A stretch of DNA of 64,000 nt from Propionivibrio sp. (GTDB lineage Bacteria > Pseudomonadota > Gammaproteobacteria > Burkholderiales > Rhodocyclaceae), in assembly GCA_016705685.1 (NCBI GenBank), contig JADJLB010000010.1, positions 712,501 to 776,500 on the forward strand. Reading direction: 5' to 3'. This document shows positions 25,933-34,974 of the stretch, in pieces (within the stretch, counting starts at the first letter, position 1; each line of letters begins with the position of its first letter). Below the pieces are notes generated by a model. That model had not been told where the DNA came from. It did not search any database and saw only the letters and a program-made list of their open reading frames with translations. Made by a program: the position numbers and the translations under genes.

Positions 25933-26976
25933 TTACAGAACCAGGCCTTTGGCGTTGGAAACCTGGGTTCGGTAGTAATCAAAAATACCCTTGAGCGCAT
26001 CAGCCATATTTACGCGTGGAGACCAGGACAGGATTTGTTGTGTGTTATCGATCTTCGGCACGCGGCTTTGAACATCCTGATAGCCTTTCCCGTAATACTC
26101 GCCGGAGGTGGTTTCAACAACGCTGGTCTTACTCAATCCATCTGCATATTCGGGATAGGCCTTGGCCAATTCCAGCATCATCGCAGCGAGATCACGCACT
26201 GAGAAGTTGTTTTCCGGATTGCCAATATTGAAAATCTGACCACTGGCACAACCATTCTCGTTCTCGATGATCTTCATGAGGGCATTGATACCGTCATCGA
26301 TGTAAGTGAACGAACGTTTCTGATGCCCGCCATCAACCAGCTTGATCACTTCTCCGCGAACGATATGTCCAAAGAACTGGGTGATGACACGACTGGAGCC
26401 TTCTTTGGTCGTATGAATCGAATCCAGACCTCCACCAATCCAGTTGAAGGGGCGGAAGAGCGTGTAATTCAACCCTTCCTGTTGACCGTAAGCGGCGATC
26501 ACACGATCCAGGAGTTGCTTTGAGCAAGCATAGATCCAGCGCGGCTTGTTTATCGGGCCGTAAATCAATTCGGAATTTTCCGCATCAAACTCACCGTCCT
26601 TGCACATTCCATAAACTTCGGAGGTCGATGGAAAAACGATGTGCTTTTTGTACGCGACGCACCATTTCACGATCGGCAGATTTGCCTCGAAATCCAGTTG
26701 AAAGACGCTCAATGGCGACTGAACGTACGTTGCTGGCGTTGCGATCGCCACCAGAGGAAGCACAACATCGCACTTCTTTACGTGATATTCGATCCATTCC
26801 TTGTTGATAGTAATATCTCCCTCGAAATAGTGGAATCGAGGGTTTGACATGAATTCGACTACCCGGTCTGAATACATGTCCATGCCGAAGACGTGCCAGT
26901 CAGTCGTGTCCAGTATGCGTTTGGTCAAGTGGTGGCCAATGAAACCGTTTACACCAAGAATTAGGACTTTTTTCAT
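25933..26976 (-). CDS. arnA: UDP-glucuronic acid oxidative decarboxylase (ArnA C-terminal domain as a separate gene)
   Basis: 347 residues. The Rossmann motif GVNGFIGHHLTKRI opens the protein. The Ser-Glu pair of STSEVYG and the Y-X3-K of IYACSKQLLDR are the catalytic residues of the ArnA decarboxylase, and the Arg in VQSRVPKI near 300 matches its Arg619. It converts UDP-glucuronate to UDP-4-keto-arabinose with NAD+. In E. coli this is the C-terminal half of a bifunctional ArnA. Here it is a free-standing protein, separated by 41 bases from the formyltransferase gene. Nothing suggests a broken fusion, because both genes have intact starts and stops. Confidence 0.93.
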   Translation of the reverse strand: MKKVLILGVNGFIGHHLTKRILDTTDWHVFGMDMYSDRVVEFMSNPRFHYFEGDITINKEWIEYHVKKCDVVLPLVAIATPATYVQSPLSVFQLDFEANLPIVKWCVAYKKHIVFPSTSEVYGMCKDGEFDAENSELIYGPINKPRWIYACSKQLLDRVIAAYGQQEGLNYTLFRPFNWIGGGLDSIHTTKEGSSRVITQFFGHIVRGEVIKLVDGGHQKRSFTYIDDGINALMKIIENENGCASGQIFNIGNPENNFSVRDLAAMMLELAKAYPEYADGLSKTSVVETTSGEYYGKGYQDVQSRVPKIDNTQQILSWSPRVNMADALKGIFDYYRTQVSNAKGLVL

Positions 26977-27017
26977 GGAATCTATCTCTTACAAAATGGA
27001 TTGAATCTAAGGAACTT

Positions 27018-27938
27018 CTATTCCGGCAGTCTTAGGCCACCGAGTTGGAATACATCGTCACAAGCGTCCAAGAGTCGTCCGGAGAATTCCCCCTTCAGTA
27101 TTTGCAAAGCGCCTCCGCCTATTGGAAAAACTTCAATATGCCCATTTCGCCACTGAATGGTTCCGCTGGAAGAAACCACGCGCGAGTCATCGACAACCCG
27201 CGTGCGCCACAGTACCAAACGGCCGTTTGAAAAATCGCTGAATGCTCCGGGGAAAGGGTAAGTTACAGCACGCACGAGATCGTGTATCCGGCGAGCATTT
27301 TGATTCCAGTCGATTCGTCCATCGTTGGCGCAACGGCCACCGTAATAGGCTCCGTTCGACAGGTTCTGCGGGACATGAGGCGCCGTACCATCGATCAACT
27401 TGGGCAATGAGCGATAGAGACAGAGTTCAGCTGCAACGACCACTTTGTCAAAGACTTCCTGCGCATTGTCGTCGGGCAGGATCGGCACGGCAAACTGGTC
27501 CACAACGGGCCCGTTGTCAGGCTTGATATTCATTTGGTGCAAGGTTGCACCGGTTTCACGCGCACCGTTTATGATGGCCCAATTGACTGGGGCTCGACCG
27601 CGGAAATAGGGCAACATCGAACCGTGCATGTTATAGGCGCCACGCGTGACCGATTTCAACAACGGCGATTTCAACATCTGCCGATAGTAGAAGCTGAAAA
27701 TGAATTCCGCCCTGAGTGCGGCAATCCGTGCTTCGATCTCGGGTGTATTGGGATCTGTCGGGGTAATAAATGGAATATTGTTTTCTATGCAAAGCTGTTG
27801 TACTGACCCGAACCAGATATGTTCTTTGGCGCTATCTTCGTGAGTAACCACCAGTCTAACGTCCACACCTCCCGCAAGTAATACCCTCAGGCAGCGAACG
27901 CCAACGTTATGGTAGGCAAAAACCACCGCGCTACTCAT
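27018..27938 (-). CDS. arnA: UDP-4-amino-4-deoxy-L-arabinose formyltransferase (ArnA N-terminal domain as a separate gene)
   Basis: 306 residues from the ATG at 27938, which has GGAG eight bases upstream and overlaps the arnC stop by eight bases. The formyltransferase triad is intact: Asn103 and His105 in YNMHGSMLPYFRGRAPVNW, and Asp141 in NIKPDNGPVV. The C-terminal subdomain of the methionyl-tRNA-formyltransferase type follows (about 205-300). It uses N10-formyltetrahydrofolate to formylate UDP-L-Ara4N, driving the pathway forward. It is the stand-alone counterpart of the E. coli ArnA N-terminal domain. Confidence 0.92.
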   Translation of the reverse strand: MSSAVVFAYHNVGVRCLRVLLAGGVDVRLVVTHEDSAKEHIWFGSVQQLCIENNIPFITPTDPNTPEIEARIAALRAEFIFSFYYRQMLKSPLLKSVTRGAYNMHGSMLPYFRGRAPVNWAIINGARETGATLHQMNIKPDNGPVVDQFAVPILPDDNAQEVFDKVVVAAELCLYRSLPKLIDGTAPHVPQNLSNGAYYGGRCANDGRIDWNQNARRIHDLVRAVTYPFPGAFSDFSNGRLVLWRTRVVDDSRVVSSSGTIQWRNGHIEVFPIGGGALQILKGEFSGRLLDACDDVFQLGGLRLPE

Positions 27939-28881
27939 TGTGCGCTCCATCATTTTGCAGTATGGCCGAGATCAGATAGCGGGGCCGGTTGCGTACTTCG
28001 TGGTAAACCCGGCCTATGTATTCGCCCAAAATCCCAATCCCGAATAGCGCAATTCCCAACAGGAAGAAGGTGATTGCAAACAAGGTAAACAATCCTTCCG
28101 CTTCCGGCCCGAGAAACAGGCGCCTTATCAGTAGATAGGCCACCAGCAGGCCAGATCCCAGCGATATCAACATCCCAAGCATGGAAAACAACTCAAGCGG
28201 CACGACCGAAAAGCCCGTCATCAAGTCAAAGTTGAGACGAATCAGGCTGTAAAGTGAATACTTGGATTCGCCGGCATAACGTTCTTCATGACCAATGACG
28301 ACTTCGGTCGGGTTCTGTGCGAATGAATAGGCGAGCGCCGGGATAAAAGTGTGCATTTCATTGCACTGATTGATGGTGTTGATGATGCGACGGCTGTAGG
28401 CGCGCATCATGCACCCTTGGTCGGTCATGCGGATATGGGTAATACGCTCGCGAAAACGATTCATTGCGCTGCTGGCCAAATGTCGCCACAAACTGTCGTG
28501 TCGTTTGCGGCGGATCGACCCGACATAGTCATGCCCATTGTCTATTTCAGCAAGCAAAGTCTGGATGTCTTCCGGTGGATTCTGGAGATCGGCATCGAGA
28601 GTGACAATGCAATCGCCACGAGCGTGTGCGAAGCCCGCCAAAATGGCTCGATGCTGGCCATAATTTCCATCGAAGAGAATGACCCGAGTAACGTCCTGGC
28701 GCACGTGATATTGCTCAGCCAAGATGGCTGCCGACTTGTCGCGACTGCCGTCATTGACAAAGATGATTTCATACGTTTTACCCAATGCATCGAGAGCGTT
28801 ATACAGCCTGCCGAACAAAGCCTTCAGCGTTGCCTCTTCGTTGTAAACGGGAATCACGACGGTCAGTTGTGGATTGCTCAT
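27931..28881 (-). CDS. arnC: undecaprenyl-phosphate 4-deoxy-4-formamido-L-arabinose transferase
   Basis: 316 residues. The N-terminal GT2 domain begins LTVVIPVYNEEATLKALFGR. It contains FVNDGSRDKSAAIL, the metal-binding TLDADLQNPPE and the R-x-x-M-T-D-x-G-C-M segment (IRMTDQGCMMRAYSR). Two C-terminal membrane helices (about 230-260 and 268-295) anchor it. ArnC transfers Ara4FN from UDP to undecaprenyl phosphate. It overlaps arnB by four bases (ATGA) and the next gene by eight, showing tight translational coupling. Confidence 0.94.
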   Translation of the reverse strand: MSNPQLTVVIPVYNEEATLKALFGRLYNALDALGKTYEIIFVNDGSRDKSAAILAEQYHVRQDVTRVILFDGNYGQHRAILAGFAHARGDCIVTLDADLQNPPEDIQTLLAEIDNGHDYVGSIRRKRHDSLWRHLASSAMNRFRERITHIRMTDQGCMMRAYSRRIINTINQCNEMHTFIPALAYSFAQNPTEVVIGHEERYAGESKYSLYSLIRLNFDLMTGFSVVPLELFSMLGMLISLGSGLLVAYLLIRRLFLGPEAEGLFTLFAITFFLLGIALFGIGILGEYIGRVYHEVRNRPRYLISAILQNDGAHNE

Positions 28882-30011
28882 GCCTCGGTACCGTTAAGGC
28901 ACATGGACTCGATCACTCGGCCCAGCGCCGATGCGACGCGCCGTATGTCATCTTCATGCATCGCCGGAAACAGTGGCAGCGTCAGGATGCGGGCGGCAAC
29001 GTTCTCAGTGCGCGGAAGCGGAGTAATGGACAACCGCAATTTCCTGTAAAGCGAGGTTTGATGGATGGCCGGGTAATGAACTCCAACGGCTATGCCATGA
29101 TCGCGCAGGTGTTTGATAAGCTCCCCACGCCGTTCGGCCAATTCATTGGGTAACAGCACCTGGAACATGTGCCAGTTGCTCTGCGCAAAGTCCTTTGGCG
29201 GCAATTCCAGCGGCAACCCGGTGAGCTGGACAAAATACTGACGCGCCAACTCCCGACGCCTGAGGTTGAAACAATCCAGGCTTTTCAGCTGCCCCAAACC
29301 AATGGCTGCGGCTATATCGGTAAGGTTGGCCTTACCGCCGAGTATGTCGCAGTCGTACGTTCCGTCAGCACAGCGGGTAATCCCTTGCAACCTGAGTTTT
29401 TCAAACTGTCGTGCCTCTTGCTCCGTGTTCATGACCAAACAACCGCCTTCTCCTGTAGTCATGTTTTTATTGGGATGGAAACTGAACACGACCAGGTCAC
29501 CGAAACTGCCTATTTCACGCCCTTTCCAGTTAGCGCCCTGGGCTTGTGCAGCATCCTCGACGACGCGCAATTCATAGCGCTGTGCCAGGGTGTAAAGGAG
29601 GTCACGATCAACGGGGAATCCCGCCAGATCGACCGGTATGATCGCGCGAGTACGTTCCGTAATCGCTGCCTCAACCTTGTTAAGGTCGATCAAGCGTGTA
29701 ACTGGATCGATATCGACGAAGACGGGAGTAGCGCCAACCGTCAATATCACATTGGACGTAGCGACCCAACTGAGCGAAGTGGTAATGACCTCGTCGCCTG
29801 ATTTAATTCCCGCTATGCGCAATGCAAATTCAAGAGCGGCTGTTGCCGAGTTGGCGACACGAACGGGACGTCCTCCCGCCCGTAGCGACAAAGCACTTTC
29901 GAACTCATGGCACTTTGGGCCGGTCGTCAGCCAACCCGAACGAAGAACACCAATTACCGAGGCAATGGTCTCTTCATCGATATCGGGTTTGGTAAAAGGC
30001 AAGATGTCCAT
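28878..30011 (-). CDS. arnB: UDP-4-amino-4-deoxy-L-arabinose--oxoglutarate aminotransferase
   Basis: 377 residues from the ATG at 30011, chosen because MDILPFTKPDIDEETIASVI aligns with family N-termini. A further in-frame ATG at 30029 would overlap arnE. The PLP lysine is Lys182 in FSFHPNKNMTTGEGG, and DAAQAQGA and TTSLSWVATSN carry cofactor contacts. This DegT/DnrJ/EryC1 fold I aminotransferase converts UDP-4-keto-arabinose to UDP-L-Ara4N using glutamate. It lies four bases after arnE and is followed by arnC with an ATGA overlap. Confidence 0.92.
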   Translation of the reverse strand: MDILPFTKPDIDEETIASVIGVLRSGWLTTGPKCHEFESALSLRAGGRPVRVANSATAALEFALRIAGIKSGDEVITTSLSWVATSNVILTVGATPVFVDIDPVTRLIDLNKVEAAITERTRAIIPVDLAGFPVDRDLLYTLAQRYELRVVEDAAQAQGANWKGREIGSFGDLVVFSFHPNKNMTTGEGGCLVMNTEQEARQFEKLRLQGITRCADGTYDCDILGGKANLTDIAAAIGLGQLKSLDCFNLRRRELARQYFVQLTGLPLELPPKDFAQSNWHMFQVLLPNELAERRGELIKHLRDHGIAVGVHYPAIHQTSLYRKLRLSITPLPRTENVAARILTLPLFPAMHEDDIRRVASALGRVIESMCLNGTEA

Positions 30012-30015
30012 GAGT

Positions 30016-30387
30016 TCAGCTTCTTGCAACGATGATCACGCCGACAATAATTACGGCAATTCCGACCAGGCGCTGTGGCCCGACTGCTTCCTGAAATAGA
30101 TACCAGGCGAGCCCCGCATTAACGATGTACCCAATCGATAGCATGGGATAGGCCATGCTGACCTCGACGCGGGATAGCGCCAAAATCCACACCACCACAC
30201 TCACCAGATAAAAGGACAAGCCGACAAGAATTGGGAAGTTAGTGGCGAGAGCACTTCCAACTGGCCACACGTTGCTCATGGAAAACTCAAAATGCCCCAG
30301 TTGCCGTACTCCAGACTTGAGCAGCAACTGCGCGAACGCATTGAGTAAGACGCCGCAAACAATCAGCGCGAATTCCGCCAGTTTCAT
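30016..30387 (-). CDS. arnE: ArnE/ArnF-like SMR family flippase subunit
   Basis: 123 residues with four membrane helices (about 5-22, 45-67, 76-96, 101-120). Motifs are NAFAQLLLKSGVRQLG in helix 1 and SMAYPMLSIGYIVNAGLAWY around helix 3, typical of the EmrE/ArnE family. ArnE and ArnF form a heterodimer in E. coli that moves undecaprenyl-phosphate-Ara4N across the inner membrane. Here only one subunit gene is present between arnT and arnB, so a homodimer or a partner elsewhere is needed. The start overlaps the arnT stop (ATGA). Confidence 0.85.
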   Translation of the reverse strand: MKLAEFALIVCGVLLNAFAQLLLKSGVRQLGHFEFSMSNVWPVGSALATNFPILVGLSFYLVSVVVWILALSRVEVSMAYPMLSIGYIVNAGLAWYLFQEAVGPQRLVGIAVIIVGVIIVARS

Positions 30388-32177
30388 GGCTTGATCACTG
30401 CCATACGTCGCGCATCCTCATAAACCGTTTTCATGTCCACTCCCTGCTCTTTAAGGTCTCTGAAAACTTGTTTGTTCATCATGGCTATGGGGTTAGGACT
30501 TGACTTCCAACGAGCGATGAACTCGCTCAATGTTGGACTGGCTTTCCACGGTTCTACCTTTTGTCCGAATTCAAATTCATCCTGGTAATCGACCTGGATT
30601 ACTGAACGTCTTAGGTAGAATGGAAGCGTCTGGTCGTACGCATTATGTATTGTGAATATTTCAGTATCGGGTCGAATGTATTCTTTGACTTGTTCGGCAA
30701 TCGCTTTACCACTCTTCAATTGTCCGAATTCGTTGTGACCAATAATGCTGGCGGAAACTCCCCAAAGACTTCCGGCCGTCAGAAGCATTATGGCCAGCCT
30801 GATTTTATCTTGAGCAAGGAAGCGCAACGCCAGAGTAGCACAAAATAGAAATCCCACGCCCCCGGCAGCCAAAAAAAGTGCGAAGTGCTGCATGACAGAC
30901 AACGGTGTCTCGGGTGAGACAGAGAACCTAGCAAACGGATAGCTGCAAGCGATCAGCCCCCACAGGACCATCGGTAGCCACAAGTGTCTTTTGAGTTCTG
31001 CCGCCCTGGCATGAATCAATGTCTTTCCAAGCATTAGAGCCAGCGCTGGAAACAAGGGCAATATATACGAAGGCAGTTTGGAATGAGACAGGCTAAAAAA
31101 CACAAAAACAAACGCCGTCCAAACCAGCAAGAAGCGCTCAGGCTGGAATACCAACTCTTCCCGACAGGGCCACCCCTCACGAATCAAGCGCGGCAGCAAC
31201 GATGTCCAGGGCAAAAAACCCACAAGCAAGAGTGGAATGAAATACCAGAAAGGACCTTCGCGCTGAGCTTCATTTGTCAGGTATCGCGCGAAGTGTTCGT
31301 GAATGAAAAAGAATGAGGCGAAACCGGGATTTCGGCTTGAGACCAACCAGAACCAAGGCCCGGCCAAGACGACAAATATCGCACTCCCGGACAACCATTG
31401 CATGCGCCGCCAAACACTCCACTGCCGATTCGTCAGACTGTAAATTACCAAAGAGCAACCGGGGATAAGCAGGCCAACCAACCCTTTCGAAAGCATTGCA
31501 CCGGCCATTGCCGCCCATGCCACCCACATGCCATAGCAACGTTCTCTTGGCGTGGCACCGTCTTGTTGAGCCCACAGGAAGGAACAAAGCGTCAGTGTCA
31601 GAAAAAACATCAAGCCCGTGTCGAGCGTCAAAAAGTGACTGTTGCCAATCACCCAGAATGATCCTGCCATGACGAGAGCGGCAAAGTGGCCTGCCCCCCA
31701 CAAGCGGCGTGCCGTAAGTCCGATGACAAAAACCGACAGCAAGCCCGTCAGCCCGGGCCAGAAACGAGCGGCAAATTCGTTGATGCCAAAGATCTGATAA
31801 CTGAGTGCCCCCATCCAATACTGCAGCGCTGGCTTCTCAAAATACAGGATGCCATTCAGGCGTGGCGTAACCCAATCACCGCTTTGCAACATTCCCAGAG
31901 ACAATTCGGCGTAACGCCCCTCGTCCGGGTGAATTAAGGCCCGGTAGCCCAACGTTGCCAACCAGACCACGATGAGAACAAGCCAAAAGGCCCAAGTGGA
32001 CAGGCTTCCAACGCTTGAGGCGCTCCCCGACAACTTCTGGACAGTGGTTTTATTTAGCAAGAACAAATTGATTTCCAATGGATATTTAAACTGGGTATCG
32101 AAAGAGACATGGGCAATATACGCCGACTTAGTTAGTTGGGAATTAGGGCATGAGGAAAACGAAAACCTGCCTTTCAT
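30384..32177 (-). CDS. arnT: 4-amino-4-deoxy-L-arabinose lipid A transferase
   Basis: Up to 597 residues. The start is uncertain: an ATG at 32177 opens the frame, but the first roughly 50 residues show no family resemblance and have no Shine-Dalgarno, and a TTG at 32066 (GGAAATCAA before it) would be closer to homologues. From there the protein is a clear GT83 enzyme: GYRALIHPDEGRYAELSLGM with the catalytic acidic pair, then ILYFEKPALQYWMGAL, SKGLVGLLIPG and SHSKLPSYILPLFPALALML, about twelve helices and a periplasmic C-terminal domain. ArnT moves L-Ara4N from its undecaprenyl carrier to lipid A phosphates, conferring resistance to cationic peptides. First gene of the operon. Confidence 0.92.
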   Translation of the reverse strand: MKGRFSFSSCPNSQLTKSAYIAHVSFDTQFKYPLEINLFLLNKTTVQKLSGSASSVGSLSTWAFWLVLIVVWLATLGYRALIHPDEGRYAELSLGMLQSGDWVTPRLNGILYFEKPALQYWMGALSYQIFGINEFAARFWPGLTGLLSVFVIGLTARRLWGAGHFAALVMAGSFWVIGNSHFLTLDTGLMFFLTLTLCSFLWAQQDGATPRERCYGMWVAWAAMAGAMLSKGLVGLLIPGCSLVIYSLTNRQWSVWRRMQWLSGSAIFVVLAGPWFWLVSSRNPGFASFFFIHEHFARYLTNEAQREGPFWYFIPLLLVGFLPWTSLLPRLIREGWPCREELVFQPERFLLVWTAFVFVFFSLSHSKLPSYILPLFPALALMLGKTLIHARAAELKRHLWLPMVLWGLIACSYPFARFSVSPETPLSVMQHFALFLAAGGVGFLFCATLALRFLAQDKIRLAIMLLTAGSLWGVSASIIGHNEFGQLKSGKAIAEQVKEYIRPDTEIFTIHNAYDQTLPFYLRRSVIQVDYQDEFEFGQKVEPWKASPTLSEFIARWKSSPNPIAMMNKQVFRDLKEQGVDMKTVYEDARRMAVIKP

Positions 32178-32278
32178 CAACTGTCGTCTTCAATGCTCTT
32201 CTCCTCCTCCCCAACTCAAACGTTCGGTTCGTTACCGGAGTCACGATACGTTTCCGATCAAGAGTATACTTGGGCCTC

Positions 32279-32284
32279 TATAAT
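32279..32284 (+). promoter_or_regulatory. -10 element before the DNA methyltransferase gene
   Basis: A perfect TATAAT lies 17 bases upstream of the ATG at 32301, within the 123-base divergent space between arnT and the methyltransferase. It would give a very short leader. No strong -35 was found at the right distance (GATCAA is the closest). Confidence 0.45.
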
Positions 32285-32300
32285 CCCGCCCGACCGTTAC

Positions 32301-33575
32301 ATGCTCCCGACTGCTGCCGTTTCATCCAACGACTTTGAAGTCGCGGCCCTCGGCCAGATTTTCACGCCGCAGGCTATCGTCGATTGCATGTGTGCTCTGG
32401 TGCGCAATCGTGGCCGGGTACTCGAACCAGCTTGTGGCGATGGCGCGTTTTTCAGGCATTTTCCCGGCGCACTGGGAATCGAAGTCGATCCCCGCCATGC
32501 GCCGCCGGGTGCGGAGGTGATGAACTTCTTCGAATTGGCGCAAGACGAGTTTTTCGCCACGATCATCGGCAATCCGCCATATGTGCGCTATCAAGATATC
32601 TCGCCGGGAACGCGACGGCTGGCCGGAAGAAGCATTCTCGACAAGCGCGCCAATCTGTATCTGTTTTTCATCGAGAAGTGCCTGCGCCATCTGGAGCCCG
32701 GTGGCGAACTGATCTTCATCACGCCGCGCGATCTGCTGAAGGCGACTTCAGCCGTACCGCTGAACCGCGTCCTTTTTGCTGCGGGATCCATTACCGATTT
32801 CATCGACCTCGGGGATTCGCGCCTGTTTGACGGCGCAACGCCCAATTGCGCGATCTGGCGCTTCGAACGCGGCAATTATTCGCGCCGCACGCGGTATGCC
32901 ACGCTAAGCCAGGCTGAAGGCGAAGCAGGCCTGGATTGCTTGCAATGGAGCGATCGACGCTTTATCGAAAGTGGCGGTCATTTGATGTTCACCCGCATCG
33001 ATTATCCGCTGCACCTCTCCGACCTGGCGTTTGTCAAAGTCGGTGCCGTTTCTGGGGCCGACGACCTGTATGTGAGCGATGTGTACGGCAATCGGGACTT
33101 TGTCTGTTCATCGACGGTGGCGGATGGTCTGACTCGGCGTATGATCTGGTGCGAGACTGGCGCACCGCCTGCAGAAGCGCTGTTGGCGCACAAGGAACGC
33201 CTGATGGCTCGTCGTATCCGCCACTATGACGAGACCAACTGGTGGCAGTGGGGACGCGGTTATTATCAATCGGAGCAGCCTCGCATTTACGTCAATGGGA
33301 AAACGCGCAGGCCGCAACCCTTTTTCGTACATGATTGCCCGAATTACGACGGCGCAGTACTGGCTATTTTTCCGCATGACCGGACGCTGGACGTGAAAAC
33401 GCTGGCCGATGCGCTGAACGGCGTCGAATGGAGTGATCTTGGCTTTGTCTGCGACGGACGCTTTCTTTTTACCCAACGCAGTCTGGAGCAATCTCCACTA
33501 CCCGCATCCTTCAGCCAGTTCTTGCCGCAACAGACCGGCGCCACTTGGCTGGATCGACTGAAGAAATTGTTATGA
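32301..33575 (+). CDS. Eco57I-type N6-adenine DNA methyltransferase, orphan
   Basis: 424 residues from the ATG at 32301. An in-frame upstream extension from 32193 is unsupported and would cross the TATAAT element. The SAM-binding motif I is LEPACGDGAFFRHF (41-54), and the catalytic motif IV is NPPYVRYQDI (91-100). The C-terminal half (about 230-424) probably holds the target-recognition part. This is the gamma-class N6 methyltransferase layout of the Eco57I/HsdM superfamily. No endonuclease gene or domain is next to it, so it is either an orphan methylase or a relative acting on another substrate. It ends 40 bases before gshA. Confidence 0.8.
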   Translation: MLPTAAVSSNDFEVAALGQIFTPQAIVDCMCALVRNRGRVLEPACGDGAFFRHFPGALGIEVDPRHAPPGAEVMNFFELAQDEFFATIIGNPPYVRYQDISPGTRRLAGRSILDKRANLYLFFIEKCLRHLEPGGELIFITPRDLLKATSAVPLNRVLFAAGSITDFIDLGDSRLFDGATPNCAIWRFERGNYSRRTRYATLSQAEGEAGLDCLQWSDRRFIESGGHLMFTRIDYPLHLSDLAFVKVGAVSGADDLYVSDVYGNRDFVCSSTVADGLTRRMIWCETGAPPAEALLAHKERLMARRIRHYDETNWWQWGRGYYQSEQPRIYVNGKTRRPQPFFVHDCPNYDGAVLAIFPHDRTLDVKTLADALNGVEWSDLGFVCDGRFLFTQRSLEQSPLPASFSQFLPQQTGATWLDRLKKLL

Positions 33576-33615
33576 ACAATCAAGATTGTGTTTCGATCCT
33601 GATCGGAGATACGCC

Positions 33616-34911
33616 ATGGTTCCTCATTTGACGACCGCACTCAATGGCCCCCTGCTGGCCCTCGAGTCGAAACTCCTCAACGCCACGCCTGACATCGAGC
33701 GCTGGCTACGTGGCCAGTGGCAGGAGCACACGCCACCGTTTTATGGATCGGTTGATTTGCGCAACTCCGGTTTCAAACTTGCCCCGGTTGACATGAATCT
33801 ATTCCCCGGTGGGTTCAATAATCTGAATTCGGCGTTCCTGCCGCTCTGCGTGCAGGCGGCGATGTCGGCGATTGACAAAATCTGCCCGAGCGCGAAGAAC
33901 CTGCTGCTGATCCCCGAAAATCACACGCGTAATTTCTTCTATTTGCAAAATGTGGCTCAGCTGGCGACCATCCTGCGCCTGACGGGGCTCAATGTCCGTC
34001 TGGGTTCCCTGTTGCCGGAAATCGAAAAGCCGACGCCGATCGTTCTGCCCGACGGCACAACGCTGTTGCTTGAACCGCTGATCCGCGGCCAGAATCGTTT
34101 GGGCCTGGAAGGCTTTGATCCTTGCGCGATCCTGCTCAACAACGATCTCTCGGCCGGCATCCCGCCGATTCTTCAAAACCTTGAGGAACAGTTCATTTTG
34201 CCGCCACTGCATGCCGGTTGGGCAGTACGGCGCAAATCGACTCATTTTGCCGCCTATGACGAAGTGGCTAGCGAGTTTGCCCAGCTTCTGGAGATTGACC
34301 CATGGCAGATCAATCCTTATTTCGCCGTCTGCAGCAGCGTAAATTTTCATGAACGGCAGGGCGAAGAATGCCTGTCATCGAGTGTTGACGCGGTACTTGG
34401 CGCGATCCGAAAGAAATACAAGGAATACGCGATCGACGAGACCCCCTATGTGGTGGTCAAGGCCGATGCGGGCACCTACGGCATGGGCGTGATGACGGTC
34501 AAGGACGCCTCCGAAATCGTCGGTTTGAACCGCAAGCAGCGCAACAAGATGTCGGTCGTCAAGGAAGGGATGAACGTGTCACAGGTCATTATCCAGGAGG
34601 GTGTGCATACCCACGAACGGGTGGGCAAGGATGACAAGGCCGGCGTCGCGGAGCCTGTGGTGTATATGATCGACCGCTATGTCGTCGGCGGTTTCTACCG
34701 TGTGCATTCCGGCCGCGGCAAGGATGAGAACCTCAATGCGCCGGGCATGCATTTTGAACCGCAGGCCTTTGAGACCAGTTGCTCGCTGCCGGACCAGTGC
34801 CAGAACCCGGATGCTCCACCCAACCGCTTTTATGCCTATGGTGTAGTGTCACGGCTGGCGCATCTTGCCGCCTCGATCGAACTGGAACGCACGGCGCCCG
34901 CCGAAGTTTGA
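33616..34911 (+). CDS. gshA: glutamate--cysteine ligase (betaproteobacterial type)
   Basis: 431 residues from the ATG at 33616 with a CGGAGATACGCC context. It shows no resemblance to E. coli GshA but matches the GshA type found with gshB in betaproteobacteria: FYGSVDLRNSGFKLAPVDMN, FPGGFNNLN, a conserved VVVKADAGTYGMGVMTV segment and GGFYRVHSGRGKDENLNAPG near the C-terminus. It makes gamma-glutamylcysteine, the first step of glutathione synthesis. gshB follows after 63 bases on the same strand, completing the pathway. Confidence 0.9.
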   Translation: MVPHLTTALNGPLLALESKLLNATPDIERWLRGQWQEHTPPFYGSVDLRNSGFKLAPVDMNLFPGGFNNLNSAFLPLCVQAAMSAIDKICPSAKNLLLIPENHTRNFFYLQNVAQLATILRLTGLNVRLGSLLPEIEKPTPIVLPDGTTLLLEPLIRGQNRLGLEGFDPCAILLNNDLSAGIPPILQNLEEQFILPPLHAGWAVRRKSTHFAAYDEVASEFAQLLEIDPWQINPYFAVCSSVNFHERQGEECLSSSVDAVLGAIRKKYKEYAIDETPYVVVKADAGTYGMGVMTVKDASEIVGLNRKQRNKMSVVKEGMNVSQVIIQEGVHTHERVGKDDKAGVAEPVVYMIDRYVVGGFYRVHSGRGKDENLNAPGMHFEPQAFETSCSLPDQCQNPDAPPNRFYAYGVVSRLAHLAASIELERTAPAEV

Positions 34912-34974
34912 CGCGTCGTCCCGACGATCTGATCAAGATTCTGTTCCGTCTCCCACCGCTCAGGAGAATTGTTC

